In this document: positions 34,048 to 42,319 of the stretch, in pieces | Position numbering within the stretch: position 1 is the stretch's first letter | Layout: each line of letters begins with the position of its first letter | Assembly (NCBI RefSeq): GCF_048270095.1 | Contig: NZ_JBLWTL010000002.1 | Location: forward strand, 124,001-188,000 | DNA length: 64,000 nt | Direction of reading: 5' to 3' | DNA from: Maricaulis sp048270095 | GTDB lineage: Bacteria; Pseudomonadota; Alphaproteobacteria; Caulobacterales; Maricaulaceae | Translations under genes and position numbers: made by a program | Notes under the pieces: generated by a model | The model's database searches: none | What the model saw: only the letters and a program-made list of their open reading frames with translations | Told to the model about the DNA's origin: nothing

Positions 34048-34159
34048 GGGTAGTTGTCGGTGGTGGGGGATAAGCCGCCAAGCCGACCGCTTCGCGGCCA
34101 CATCTTCCATCCAGGAAGACGGGGGAGACAAGCGGGCCACGGCGATACAAACGGCAGTT

Positions 34160-35326
34160 CTACCCCTCCGGCAAATTCTCCAGGAAGAAGCGGATCGTGT
34201 TCTCGCCCATCACGGCGCGGATATCCGCCTCGCTGAGACCGGCGGCCAGCAGGCGATCCGTCAGCACCGCATATTCCGAGGCATCGAAAGTCGCCGTGAT
34301 GGTGCCGTCATAATCGGATCCCAGCGCGACATGCTCCACACCCAGAAGATCAATCGCGGCGAGGAGGGTCGCGGCGACGCCCTCGGGGGTGTCGTCACAA
34401 GTCACATCCGCCCAGAAGCCGATACCGATCACACCGCCGCGCGATGCGACTTCCGACATCAGGGCGTCAGGAATATTGCGCTTGGCTTCGCAATGGCCGT
34501 GAATGCCGGTGTGGGAGATGACCAGCGGGACATCGGTCATGTCGAGCACGTCGCGGACCACGGCCTGGGAGGAATGGGCCAGATCGATAATCATGCCGTG
34601 CCCGGCAATGCGCTCAACGGCAGCGCGTCCGAAATCGGTCAGGCCGGCGTTTGAGACGCCATGAAGCGAGCCGCCGAGCTCATTGTCGAAGAAGTGCTGC
34701 AGGCCGATCATCCGATAGCCCTCATCATAGAGACCGTCGATATTGGCCAGATCGCCCTCGAACGGGTGCCCGCCCTCGGTCGCGAGGATGCCGACCAGCA
34801 CATCGGTATCGCCGGCGCGGCGCTCCAGGGCTTCGGCCAGCTCCCCGCGGGTCAGGGCGACGACGAAATCGCCGTCAGAGCGCTCGGCCACGCGCATCAG
34901 GCGCCGGGCATGGAAGCGGGCGCGGGCATAGATCGAGGTCCAGGTGTCGAGCGGCCAGAGCTGGACGATGGCCAGCGGGGTAATGTTGTCACTGTCGGCA
35001 GTATTGCTGTCGTAATTCATGTCGGCCGGCGTCTTGGTGACGCTGGCGAAGACCTGCAGCGCGACACGGCCGGCGCGCAGGCGCGGCAGATCGGTATGGC
35101 CGCGATCATTCCAGCGCGTCGGATCGCGCATCCACAACAGCATGTCGGAATGCAGATCGGCGACGCGCAGGCTGTCGTGCAGGGCCGTCGCCTCGGCCGA
35201 GATGGCGTAGGGCTCGTGGGCGGTGACGGCATTCATGTCGTGGTCGAGCTTGGCCGGAAGGACGCCGAATACGCCGATGGCGACGGCCACCAATAGGGCC
35301 GCGGCCACTGCCAGAATAATACGCAT
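34160..35326 (-). CDS. Membrane dipeptidase, peptidase family M19
   Basis: A zinc dipeptidase of the renal-dipeptidase family, 388 residues from the ATG at 35326. The first 25 residues (MRIILAVAAALLVAVAIGVF) form a membrane anchor or uncleaved signal. Motifs are the metal-binding HSD in VADLHSDMLLW, the bridging Glu in ILATEGGHPFEGDLA, IIDLAHSS and VISHTGIHG, and ALGSDYDGT near the C-terminus. It likely cleaves dipeptides, possibly with a D-residue, at the periplasmic face. It stands alone, after a terminator that isolates it from the repeat-protein gene upstream. Confidence 0.88.
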   Translation of the reverse strand: MRIILAVAAALLVAVAIGVFGVLPAKLDHDMNAVTAHEPYAISAEATALHDSLRVADLHSDMLLWMRDPTRWNDRGHTDLPRLRAGRVALQVFASVTKTPADMNYDSNTADSDNITPLAIVQLWPLDTWTSIYARARFHARRLMRVAERSDGDFVVALTRGELAEALERRAGDTDVLVGILATEGGHPFEGDLANIDGLYDEGYRMIGLQHFFDNELGGSLHGVSNAGLTDFGRAAVERIAGHGMIIDLAHSSQAVVRDVLDMTDVPLVISHTGIHGHCEAKRNIPDALMSEVASRGGVIGIGFWADVTCDDTPEGVAATLLAAIDLLGVEHVALGSDYDGTITATFDASEYAVLTDRLLAAGLSEADIRAVMGENTIRFFLENLPEG

Positions 35327-35384
35327 CTCATTCCCCCGGATCGATTTGAACGCGAGAGTGCCACAGCAAGCGCGGCTTGCAAGC

Positions 35385-35415
35385 AAAAGGGCCGCCCGGT
35401 TTGCCGGACGGCCCT
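35385..35415 (-). terminator. Terminator of the three-repeat protein gene
   Basis: On the minus strand GGGCCGTCCGG pairs with CCGGGCGGCCC around a CAAA loop and is followed by TTTTGCTTG. It is 26 bases past the stop of the upstream minus-strand gene. Confidence 0.85.
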
Positions 35416-35440
35416 CTCAATGCAGTCGATGCTGTCAGGT

Positions 35441-36778
35441 CTATTCGCTGTAGAGCTCGGAGATCGACAGGGTGGCCGAGGCGTTATTGCCCTGGCTGTA
35501 GGAGCCGATCCAGATGTCATAGACACCGGATGCCGCATTGTCGAAACGAAGCGCCGGGTTCAGGCCGGCATTGCCGCCATCATCATTGCAGAACCAGTTG
35601 CCGTTCGGATCATTGATCAGAAGCGTCGTGTCGGAGCTTGAAGCGGCCGAAATGATCAGCGGCAGGGAACCGGCCGAATAGGTCAGTTCGAAATCAGGCG
35701 CAGACGCGACCCAACCGGCACAGCCCGAGCGGACACTATCGGCACGATAGCCACCGCCCGACGTGATGCTGACGCGGTAAGGGTCAGGCTGGAAGCCGGC
35801 ACGCAGCGAAGCAGTGCCATAGGCGGCCGGGGCCGACATATTGATGCCCGACTGCGGACGCGGTTGCGGGCGGGGCTGTGGACGGGGCTGCTGGCCCGCG
35901 ACCTGGCCGATTTCCGAGATCGACAGGACCGAGGTCGCATAATCGCCCTGGGAATAGGAACCGACCCAGATATCGTAACGGCCGGTCGCCAGATTGGCCA
36001 AGGTAACCAGAGGATTGAGGCCATTGCCGCTATCATCGTCGCAATACCAGTTGCCATAGGCGTCATTGACCACGAGCGTGGTGTCCGAGCTGGACACGGC
36101 ACCAATGGTCAGCGTGTCAAAATTGCCGGCGGTGTAGTTGACGGAGAAATCCGGCGCGTCGGCGATCCAGCCGCGGCAGGAACTGCTCATCTGAGCGGCG
36201 CTGCGAGTGCCGCCAGAGGTCACATTCACCGTGTAAGGATCAGGCGTGAAGCCGGCCCGCAGATTGGCGCTGCCAAAGGTCGCTGGCGCATTGGTATTCG
36301 GCACGTTTGACCCGCCCTGGGTCGCACCGATTTCCGACACCGAGAGAGTCGTGGCGGCGTAATCGCCCTCGGAATAGGAGCCGATCCAGACATCATAGCG
36401 ACCGGAACGTGGATTGTTGAGCTGGACCAGAGGGTTGAGGCCCTGACCGCTATCATCGTCGCAATACCATTCGCCATTTGGACCATTGACCAGCAGGGTC
36501 GTGTCGGAATTCGACGTCGCGCCGATCGTCAGATTATAACCGCCGGCAGCGTAATTGACCGAATAATCAGGCGCATTGGCGACCCAGCCGCGGCAGGACG
36601 AGGACACATTGCTGGCCCGGAGCGCACCACCGGACGTGATGCTGACGGTATACGGATCAGGCGTGAAGCCGGCATTGAGATTGACACTGCCATAGGTTGG
36701 CGGCGCCGAATAATCCTGGGCGAGCGCGCCGCCCGCCAGCAGTGCGACAGATGCCGTTGCGAGCAAAAATGCTTTCAT
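35441..36778 (-). CDS. Secreted protein with three internal repeats
   Basis: A 445-residue precursor with a classical signal peptide (MKAFLLATASVALLAGGALAQ). The rest is three repeats of about 130 residues, beginning near residues 22, 163 and 318. Each runs YGSxxLxAGFxPDPYxVxITSGG, a Cys pair (SCRGWVANAPD, then WYCDDDSG), SDTTLLVN, and ends VWIGSYSEGDYA with a closing LSISEIG. A Pro/Gln/Arg linker precedes the third repeat. The fold resembles the pre-peptidase C-terminal (PPC) beta-sandwich, and the DDDSG segment may bind calcium. No enzyme domain is attached. A GGGGA ribosome-binding site supports the start. Confidence 0.72.
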   Translation of the reverse strand: MKAFLLATASVALLAGGALAQDYSAPPTYGSVNLNAGFTPDPYTVSITSGGALRASNVSSSCRGWVANAPDYSVNYAAGGYNLTIGATSNSDTTLLVNGPNGEWYCDDDSGQGLNPLVQLNNPRSGRYDVWIGSYSEGDYAATTLSVSEIGATQGGSNVPNTNAPATFGSANLRAGFTPDPYTVNVTSGGTRSAAQMSSSCRGWIADAPDFSVNYTAGNFDTLTIGAVSSSDTTLVVNDAYGNWYCDDDSGNGLNPLVTLANLATGRYDIWVGSYSQGDYATSVLSISEIGQVAGQQPRPQPRPQPRPQSGINMSAPAAYGTASLRAGFQPDPYRVSITSGGGYRADSVRSGCAGWVASAPDFELTYSAGSLPLIISAASSSDTTLLINDPNGNWFCNDDGGNAGLNPALRFDNAASGVYDIWIGSYSQGNNASATLSISELYSE

Positions 36779-36928
36779 CTTGATTTCCCCTTGAACGATC
36801 GCCGGAGGCTCGGCCCACCCCGTGCAAGCCGCCCCGGCAGATGCCAGACCCCCATACTAAAGGGTTTTCCGGGTGAACCCTAGCTGAATGAAGGAGTTTT
36901 TTTCGATTTCAGGCGCGGCGATGCGCGA

Positions 36929-37276
36929 TCAGGACTGGCCCGACGCCATCAGGCACGACACCGACGAGGCCAGCACGGCGGGCAGCTCGGCCTCATCGCT
37001 GTGCTCACCGCGTTCGAGTGCGCCGGCGAGGTGACCAAGCCGTTTCAGCCCGACATTCAGGGCCGCACCCCGCAGGCCATGCGCGGCCGCGCGGGCCGAC
37101 GCCTCATCGCCATCGCGGCGGGCCTGGATATGTGTGTCCGACAGGGATTGGAAATCGGCGGCAAACTGAAGCTTCAAGGCGGCAAATGTGTCCGGGCCGA
37201 CCGCGGCAACCAATGCCCCAACGGCGGCATTGTCGATCTCCGCCTGGTTTCGCCAATCCATCGTCTGGTCCGTCAT
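36929..37276 (-). CDS. Histidine phosphotransfer (HPt) domain protein
   Basis: A stand-alone HPt protein of 115 residues that would relay phosphate between a hybrid kinase and a response regulator. The phosphorylated residue is His66 in AAAHGLRGAALNVGLKRL, fitting the HPt pattern AHxLKGxxxxxG; the rest is helical. No partner kinase or regulator is adjacent; the gap to the chrR gene is 144 bases with no feature recognised, and the 150 bases between it and the repeat-protein gene are also empty. It is distinct from ChpT, which has a degenerate kinase fold. Confidence 0.72.
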   Translation of the reverse strand: MTDQTMDWRNQAEIDNAAVGALVAAVGPDTFAALKLQFAADFQSLSDTHIQARRDGDEASARAAAHGLRGAALNVGLKRLGHLAGALERGEHSDEAELPAVLASSVSCLMASGQS

Positions 37277-37420
37277 GATCCATACCCTTCACTGATTTTC
37301 CGCCAGCCTGTCCGGCCCGCGATGCGCACGTTCAGTCGCAATGCAAAACCAGATTAGACCGATATCCTGATCAAGCCGTAAACCGCCTGCGGTGTTGACG
37401 GGCGCCGGGCCAGCGCAGGG

Positions 37421-38107
37421 TCAAAGGCCGGTGAAGACCTGCAGCGCCCGCAAGAGCGGATCGTCAAAGCGCAGCTTGCCCTGGGTCAAGGCGAGGCAGA
37501 TGCACTCTTCGCCCTCGCCAATCTTGATATCATGGGCGACCTCGGGATCGGCTTCCTCGACATCACCGCGTTCATAACGCTGGTCGCCATCGAGGAATGA
37601 GCCCTGCAAGACGAGCGTCAATTCGGTGCCGCGATGACCATGATGCGGGATGGCGACGCCTGGACGCGCGCGCAACAGCCACAGGCGTTCATCGCTCTCG
37701 CCATGCCACAGCATCGCCTTCCTGAGGCCGGGGCCGAGAAACTCCCAGCGCAGCTTTATGCCTTCCCGGTCGATGAAATCGCACAAGACGGCGGGCAGGC
37801 ATTCGGGACGGTCGGCCGGGGCCACGGGCGCCGCCGCAACCGGTGCCGGTTCCGCCCGGGTCCGGGCGGCATCAAACGCCTCATCGAGGGCAAAAATATC
37901 ATCGGCATCGAAAGCGAGTTCACCCTTGTCCTCGACGCCTTCCAGCATGGCGCCGCCAATGCGCGCCATCGAGGCGGCATGCGCGCGTGCCGGCACGGAC
38001 ACTTCCAGATGCGAACGCAACAACATGTCCTGACCCGGCGACATCGGGGCACCGGCGGCATGGTCGAGATACCAGCCCTGTTCGAGGAAATAGCCTCTCC
38101 GGCTCAT
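37421..38107 (-). CDS. chrR: ChrR-type anti-sigma factor, Cys-less N-terminal domain
   Basis: Anti-sigma factor for the adjacent ECF sigma factor, 228 residues. In Rhodobacter ChrR a zinc-bound N-terminal domain holds the sigma factor and a C-terminal cupin senses singlet oxygen. The cupin is intact: IPHHGHRGTELTLVLQGSF supplies the His/His/Glu set and VAHDI the last His. In the N-terminal domain the usual HLxxCPxCR segment reads HLEVSVPAR, so both zinc-binding cysteines are replaced by Ser and Ala. Its start overlaps the sigma factor stop (ATGA), giving coupled expression. Confidence 0.85.
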   Translation of the reverse strand: MSRRGYFLEQGWYLDHAAGAPMSPGQDMLLRSHLEVSVPARAHAASMARIGGAMLEGVEDKGELAFDADDIFALDEAFDAARTRAEPAPVAAAPVAPADRPECLPAVLCDFIDREGIKLRWEFLGPGLRKAMLWHGESDERLWLLRARPGVAIPHHGHRGTELTLVLQGSFLDGDQRYERGDVEEADPEVAHDIKIGEGEECICLALTQGKLRFDDPLLRALQVFTGL

Positions 38108-38682
38108 TGCAAATCTCCAAGGCTGAGTTTCAATTTATCCATCGCCAGACGAATTCGCGATTTGACCGTCCCCAGCGGCAAAACCAGTCGCACCGCGATG
38201 TCGCTGTGAGACAGGCCTTCCATAAAGGCCAGTTCGAGCACACGGCGCTGATCGTCCGGCAGGGTCAGAAGCGCCTCGCTCACGGCACTGGCATCCTGCC
38301 CGCGGGCATAAAGCTCATCGGCAGCCGGGATCTCGCCAGGCCGCAGGGATGGATCGGTCAGGTCGACGCGATCGGCCCGGGCCAGCTTGCGATACTGGTC
38401 GATATGGAGGTTGCGCGCGATCGTATAGACCCAGGTCGACACGGCGGATTTGGCGACGTCATAGCTCTCGGCGCGACGCCAGATCGCGAGCATGGTGTCC
38501 TGGGCCAGATCATCGGCCTGGGCGGAAGGCAAGCCGCGCCGGACCAGAAAGCCCCGCACGCGCGGTGCGAAATGGTCAAACAGACGGCGGAAGGCCTCGC
38601 GGTCCCGGTCGACGCCAATGCGCGCGACAAGGTCAGCCAGCTCCGCAGCATCCATCAACCCTGCCTGCGACGGCGCAGCCAT
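38104..38682 (-). CDS. rpoE: ECF sigma factor of the RpoE/ChrR (ECF11) group
   Basis: Extracytoplasmic-function sigma factor, 192 residues from the ATG at 38682 (AGGGG nine bases upstream); the ATG two codons earlier (38688) is the alternative, and the longer frame to 38841 is non-coding promoter DNA. Region 2 is QADDLAQDTMLAIWRRAESYD with WVYTIARNLHIDQYRK; region 4 is LPDDQRRVLELAFMEGLSHS and LPLGTVKSRIRLAMDKLK. The partner ChrR overlaps the stop. The promoter upstream has the sequence this sigma group itself recognises, so it is presumably autoregulated; in Rhodobacter this factor answers singlet oxygen. Confidence 0.9.
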   Translation of the reverse strand: MAAPSQAGLMDAAELADLVARIGVDRDREAFRRLFDHFAPRVRGFLVRRGLPSAQADDLAQDTMLAIWRRAESYDVAKSAVSTWVYTIARNLHIDQYRKLARADRVDLTDPSLRPGEIPAADELYARGQDASAVSEALLTLPDDQRRVLELAFMEGLSHSDIAVRLVLPLGTVKSRIRLAMDKLKLSLGDLQ

Positions 38683-38761
38683 CCCCATTCGCCCCTTTTC
38701 CAGGCCAGTCCGGCCTCCTGGCCAGGACGAGTTCAGTATCTGAGCGACAGCGTACATGCCC

Positions 38762-38791
38762 AGACTACGGCGCCCGCAGCGAGATGGATCA
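38762..38791 (-). promoter_or_regulatory. Sigma-E-type promoter of rpoE-chrR
   Basis: On the minus strand TGATCC (38791-38786), exactly 18 bases, then TAGTCT (38767-38762). TGATCC is the -35 sequence of the RpoE/ChrR group. Transcription would start about 75 bases before the rpoE ATG. Confidence 0.65.
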
Positions 38792-38804
38792 CATGCAGCT
38801 GCAG

Positions 38805-38834
38805 TGATCCACGCCGGGCCGGCGCTCGTAACCC
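38805..38834 (+). promoter_or_regulatory. Sigma-E-type promoter of the oxidoreductase-DUF1365-cfa operon
   Basis: TGATCC (38805-38810), 18 bases, then TAACCC (38829-38834), about 32 bases before the oxidoreductase ATG. It mirrors the rpoE promoter in -35 sequence and spacing. Confidence 0.68.
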
Positions 38835-38866
38835 CTTTCATTGATCACAATTATCGGGCGCGGCCA

Positions 38867-40225
38867 ATGGGTGCACTACAACAGAAGAAACGGATCGCGG
38901 TGATCGGCTCGGGAATTGCCGGGCTGGCAGCGGCCTGGCGCCTGACACTCGATAATCACGTGACCCTGTTCGAGGCGGCCTCCCGACCGGGCGGCCATGC
39001 CCATACCGTGGAAGTCGATATCGATGGCGCGACCGTCGCTGTCGATACCGGTTTCATTGTCTTCAACCCGGCCAATTACCCCAATTTCACCGCCATGCTG
39101 GATCTGCTGGGCGTCGAGACCTCCCCCAGCGACATGTCCTTCGCTGCCTCGCTCGACAGTCATGGCTTCGAATATTCATCGCGGCCCGAAGGCCTGTTTG
39201 CCCAGAAGCGCAATCTATTGCGTCCGCGCATGTGGCGCATGCTGCGCGACCTTTTGCGCCTGCACGCGCATTCCAAGGCCCTCGACGCGGCCGCAGAGAC
39301 GCGCAGCCTCGAGCAATTCCTGCGCGATGAAGGCTATTCGCGCACCTTCCGCGACGACCATATCCTGCCCATGTGCGCCGCGATCTGGTCCTCGCCCGTC
39401 GCCACGATGCGGGGTTATCCGGCCAGCGCCTTCTTCGAGTTTTTCCGCAATCACGGCCTGTTGCAGGTGCTGAACCAGCCCGCCTGGCGCACTGTGACAG
39501 GCGGGAGCCGCCACCATGTCGAGGCATTGACCGACCTCTTCACCGGCGATTTGCGGCTGTCGACACCGGTCCATTCGGTCACCCGCCAACGTGAATCGGT
39601 GACCCTGCATCTCGCCAATGGCGGCACCGAGCCCTTCGACGAAGTGGTTTTCGCCTGTCATAGCGACCAGGCGCTGAAACTTCTCGCCGATCCCTCGCCG
39701 CAGGAGATCAACCTGCTCGGCGCTATCCGCTATCGCGACAATATCGCCGTCCTGCATACCGATACGCGGCTGATGCCGCGGCGCAAATCGGCCTGGGCGA
39801 GCTGGAATTATCTCGATACGCCGGACCGGTCCGGTCAGGAGCGCATCAGCCTCACCTACTGGATGAACCGGCTGCAGCCGCTGGCGACAACCAGGCCGGT
39901 CCTGGTCACCCTCAATCCCGATCTCGCCCCGGCACCGGAGCACGTCCTGCACACGGATCATTATGCCCACCCCGTATTCGACGCCGCCGCGATCGCGGCG
40001 CAGCGGCAGATCCATGAAATCCAGGGCGATCATCACAGCTGGTATTGCGGCGCCTGGATGGGATCGGGCTTCCACGAGGACGGCCTGCAATCCGGCCTCG
40101 CCGTCGCCGAAGCGCTGGGCGCGCCCACACGCCCCTGGGGACTGGAAGGCATGACCGGACGTATCGTCTGGCCGGACCACATTCCCCTGCGCGCCAATAG
40201 CCCAAGCGCGATTGCCGCCGAATGA
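38867..40225 (+). CDS. FAD-dependent amine-oxidase-like oxidoreductase
   Basis: A flavoprotein of 452 residues from the ATG at 38867; the frame upstream to 38756 overlaps the promoter. The N-terminal IAVIGSGIAGLAAAWRL dinucleotide fold is followed by TLFEAASRPGGHAHTVEV and the substrate domain DTGFIVFNPANYPNF. The protein belongs to the NAD(P)/FAD-dependent group (COG2907) that is regularly encoded with DUF1365 and cyclopropane fatty acid synthase in sigma-E/ChrR regulons. The chemistry is unproven; modification of unsaturated or furan fatty acids is the inferred role. The stop overlaps the next start (ATGA). Confidence 0.85.
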   Translation: MGALQQKKRIAVIGSGIAGLAAAWRLTLDNHVTLFEAASRPGGHAHTVEVDIDGATVAVDTGFIVFNPANYPNFTAMLDLLGVETSPSDMSFAASLDSHGFEYSSRPEGLFAQKRNLLRPRMWRMLRDLLRLHAHSKALDAAAETRSLEQFLRDEGYSRTFRDDHILPMCAAIWSSPVATMRGYPASAFFEFFRNHGLLQVLNQPAWRTVTGGSRHHVEALTDLFTGDLRLSTPVHSVTRQRESVTLHLANGGTEPFDEVVFACHSDQALKLLADPSPQEINLLGAIRYRDNIAVLHTDTRLMPRRKSAWASWNYLDTPDRSGQERISLTYWMNRLQPLATTRPVLVTLNPDLAPAPEHVLHTDHYAHPVFDAAAIAAQRQIHEIQGDHHSWYCGAWMGSGFHEDGLQSGLAVAEALGAPTRPWGLEGMTGRIVWPDHIPLRANSPSAIAAE

Positions 40226-40995
40226 CTCCCCTGCCAGCCTCTCTCCTGGACGGCGATGTCGGACACTCACGGCTGGGACCGAAGCGCCACAGCCTGCGCT
40301 ATCGCATGGCCTCCATCCTGCTCGATATTGACGGGCCGGATCGGGACCGGATCCGCTCGCCCCTCTTCTCGGTCAATCGCTTTAATCTCGTCAGCTTCCA
40401 GGCCCGCGATCACGGGCGCGGCGAGGCAGAGCTGCGGCCCTGGGTGCAGGACCAGCTGGACGATGCGGCAGCGGATTTCCCGCTGGGCCGGGTGCAGATC
40501 CTCGCAGCCCCGCGCGTGCTCGGCCTGGTCTTCAATCCGGTGACGGTGTTGTTTTGCCATGACCGGTCGGCAGCATTGCGGGCCGTCATCTTCCAGGTCA
40601 GCAATTTCCATGGCGGCCGCCATGCCTACACCTTCGTGCTGCCACGCGCCACCGCGGGAGAGAGCCTGCGCTTTTCCAGCCGCAAGCGCTTCTTCGTCTC
40701 GCCCTTCAACGACACCAATGGCGAATACCGCTTCCGGCTCGATCGCGATCAGACCGGTTTGCGCCTGGCAATCCAGCTGTATCGCGACGGCGCCTGCGTC
40801 CTCAGCGCCGTCCAGAAATGCACGATCCGGCCACTGACGACGCGCAATCTGGTCCGCGCCCCGTTTTCGCTGGCCTTCAACACCATCAAGATCGTCGGCG
40901 CCATCCTGCTGGAAGCCCTACGCCTTCGCCTGAAGGGGTTAAGGCTGTATACTCCCCGGCACGGCTCCATCGACACCAGACCCTGGAGACAATGA
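40222..40995 (+). CDS. DUF1365 protein of the sigma-E regulon
   Basis: A 257-residue DUF1365 protein with the family sequences DVGHSRLGPKRHSLRYRMA at the start, PRVLGLVFNPVTVLFCHD in the middle and RFFVSPFNDTNGEYRFRL. No membrane segment is evident. DUF1365 has no settled biochemical role; it is nearly always found next to the flavoprotein and cyclopropane synthase genes. Four-base overlaps with both neighbours (ATGA at each end) show translational coupling. Confidence 0.87.
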   Translation: MTPLPASLLDGDVGHSRLGPKRHSLRYRMASILLDIDGPDRDRIRSPLFSVNRFNLVSFQARDHGRGEAELRPWVQDQLDDAAADFPLGRVQILAAPRVLGLVFNPVTVLFCHDRSAALRAVIFQVSNFHGGRHAYTFVLPRATAGESLRFSSRKRFFVSPFNDTNGEYRFRLDRDQTGLRLAIQLYRDGACVLSAVQKCTIRPLTTRNLVRAPFSLAFNTIKIVGAILLEALRLRLKGLRLYTPRHGSIDTRPWRQ

Positions 40996-42242
40996 TGGAT
41001 ATCTACTCGGATCAGACCGGTGATACCGGCCAACCGGAATCCGGCAGCGCGCTGGACCGTTTCATCGCCAACCGTTTGCGCCGGGCCCTGTCGGACCTGG
41101 ACGCGGCCCATCTCGTCATCGAATTGCCATCGGGCTATCGCGTTTCCTGTGGCGACCCGGAAGCGGTTGCCCAGGCCGAATGGCGACTCAAACGCTGGAA
41201 TGCGCTGTTGCGGCTGGGCGGAAGCGGCGCGCTGGGCTTTGCCGAAGGTTATGTGAATGACGAATGGGAGACGCCCGATCTGCGCGCCCTGCTCGATGTG
41301 CTCGCCCGCGCCTTCGACCAGATCAGTGTCGCCCAGGCGAAGGGCGGTCCGAGCCGGATCATCGGCCAAGTCCAGCACTGGCTCAACGCCAATACGCGCA
41401 GCGGCAGCAAGCGCAATATCGCCTTCCACTATGATCTGGGAAATGCCTTCTACGCGCTCTGGCTCGATGCGAGCATGACCTATTCCTCGGCCTGTTTCGC
41501 GACGCCAGACCAGGGTCTGCAAGCCGCCCAGGCCGAGAAATACCGCCGGATTTGCGTCGCCGCGCAATTGAAGCCCGGCGATCATGTGCTCGAGATTGGT
41601 TGCGGCTGGGGTGGTTTTGCCGAAGTGGCCGCGCGCGATTTCGGTTGCCGCGTCACCGGCGTCACCCTGTCGACAGAACAGCTGGACTATGCCCGGACCC
41701 GCATCGCCCGGGCCGGGCTGAGCAACCAGGTCGATCTGCAGATCCGTGATTATCGCGATATCGACGAGACATACGACGCCATCGTCTCGATCGAAATGTT
41801 CGAAGCCGTTGGGGAGGCGCACTGGCCGGTCTATTTCGACCAGCTGGCGCATTGCCTCAAACCGGGCGGGTATGCGGCGCTACAGGTCATCACCCTGCGC
41901 GAAGCGGATTTCGATCATTATCGCGGCACGGTGGATTTCATCCAGAAATACGTCTTTCCGGGCGGCATGCTGCCGCCGCCATCGGCGCTCGCCGGGGAGG
42001 CCCGGCGCGCGGGGCTGGACGATATCGACGCCTGCATGTTTGGCGAAGACTATGCCAACACACTGCAGCACTGGCACGCCGGCTTTGATGCCACATGGCC
42101 ACAGATCCGCGCATTGGGCTTTGATGACCGCTTCGCCCGCATCTGGCGCTACTACCTCGCCTATTGCGAAGCCGGCTTCCGTTCGGGGCGCTGCGATGTC
42201 GGTCAATTCGTCTATCGCAAGCCGGCGACCACCCTGTCCTGA
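40992..42242 (+). CDS. cfa: Cyclopropane-fatty-acyl-phospholipid synthase
   Basis: S-adenosylmethionine-dependent enzyme that modifies unsaturated acyl chains of membrane phospholipids. The ATG at 40992, with GGAGA close upstream, gives 416 residues; the earlier open frame overlaps DUF1365. Motifs are the lipid-binding N-terminus, HYDLGNAFYALWLDASMTYS, the SAM site VLEIGCGWGGFAEVAA, and IEMFEAVGEAHWPVYF. End of the three-gene sigma-E-controlled operon; lipid methylation under singlet oxygen is the known theme in Rhodobacter. Confidence 0.9.
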   Translation: MMDIYSDQTGDTGQPESGSALDRFIANRLRRALSDLDAAHLVIELPSGYRVSCGDPEAVAQAEWRLKRWNALLRLGGSGALGFAEGYVNDEWETPDLRALLDVLARAFDQISVAQAKGGPSRIIGQVQHWLNANTRSGSKRNIAFHYDLGNAFYALWLDASMTYSSACFATPDQGLQAAQAEKYRRICVAAQLKPGDHVLEIGCGWGGFAEVAARDFGCRVTGVTLSTEQLDYARTRIARAGLSNQVDLQIRDYRDIDETYDAIVSIEMFEAVGEAHWPVYFDQLAHCLKPGGYAALQVITLREADFDHYRGTVDFIQKYVFPGGMLPPPSALAGEARRAGLDDIDACMFGEDYANTLQHWHAGFDATWPQIRALGFDDRFARIWRYYLAYCEAGFRSGRCDVGQFVYRKPATTLS

Positions 42243-42319
42243 GTCGAGGCTCTGGACCGCGCGCCCGATCCGCCGTCAAATAGGGTGAGGGGCTTGTCAG
42301 CCACCGGGAGCGGAGCGCT

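Larger units (their letters stand above)
33591..34159. other. Gene-poor spacer between cckA and the dipeptidase
   Basis: About 570 bases with no convincing gene. Small open frames here (for example 33724-33948) lack ribosome-binding sites and recognisable products. The spacer contains two long-range inverted repeats, described separately, and a Caulobacterales-style repeat phrase (TGCCGGGATGACG at about 34033-34045). cckA and the dipeptidase converge here, but I saw no clear intrinsic terminator. Confidence 0.6.

Noticed and set aside
33724..34654. Small plus-strand frames at 33724-33948 and 34040-34654
   Set aside because: The first lacks a start signal and lies in repeat DNA; the second runs antisense into the dipeptidase gene.
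38756..38866. Longer N-terminus for the FAD oxidoreductase
   Set aside because: The extension covers the sigma-E promoter elements on both strands, so the ATG at 38867 is used.
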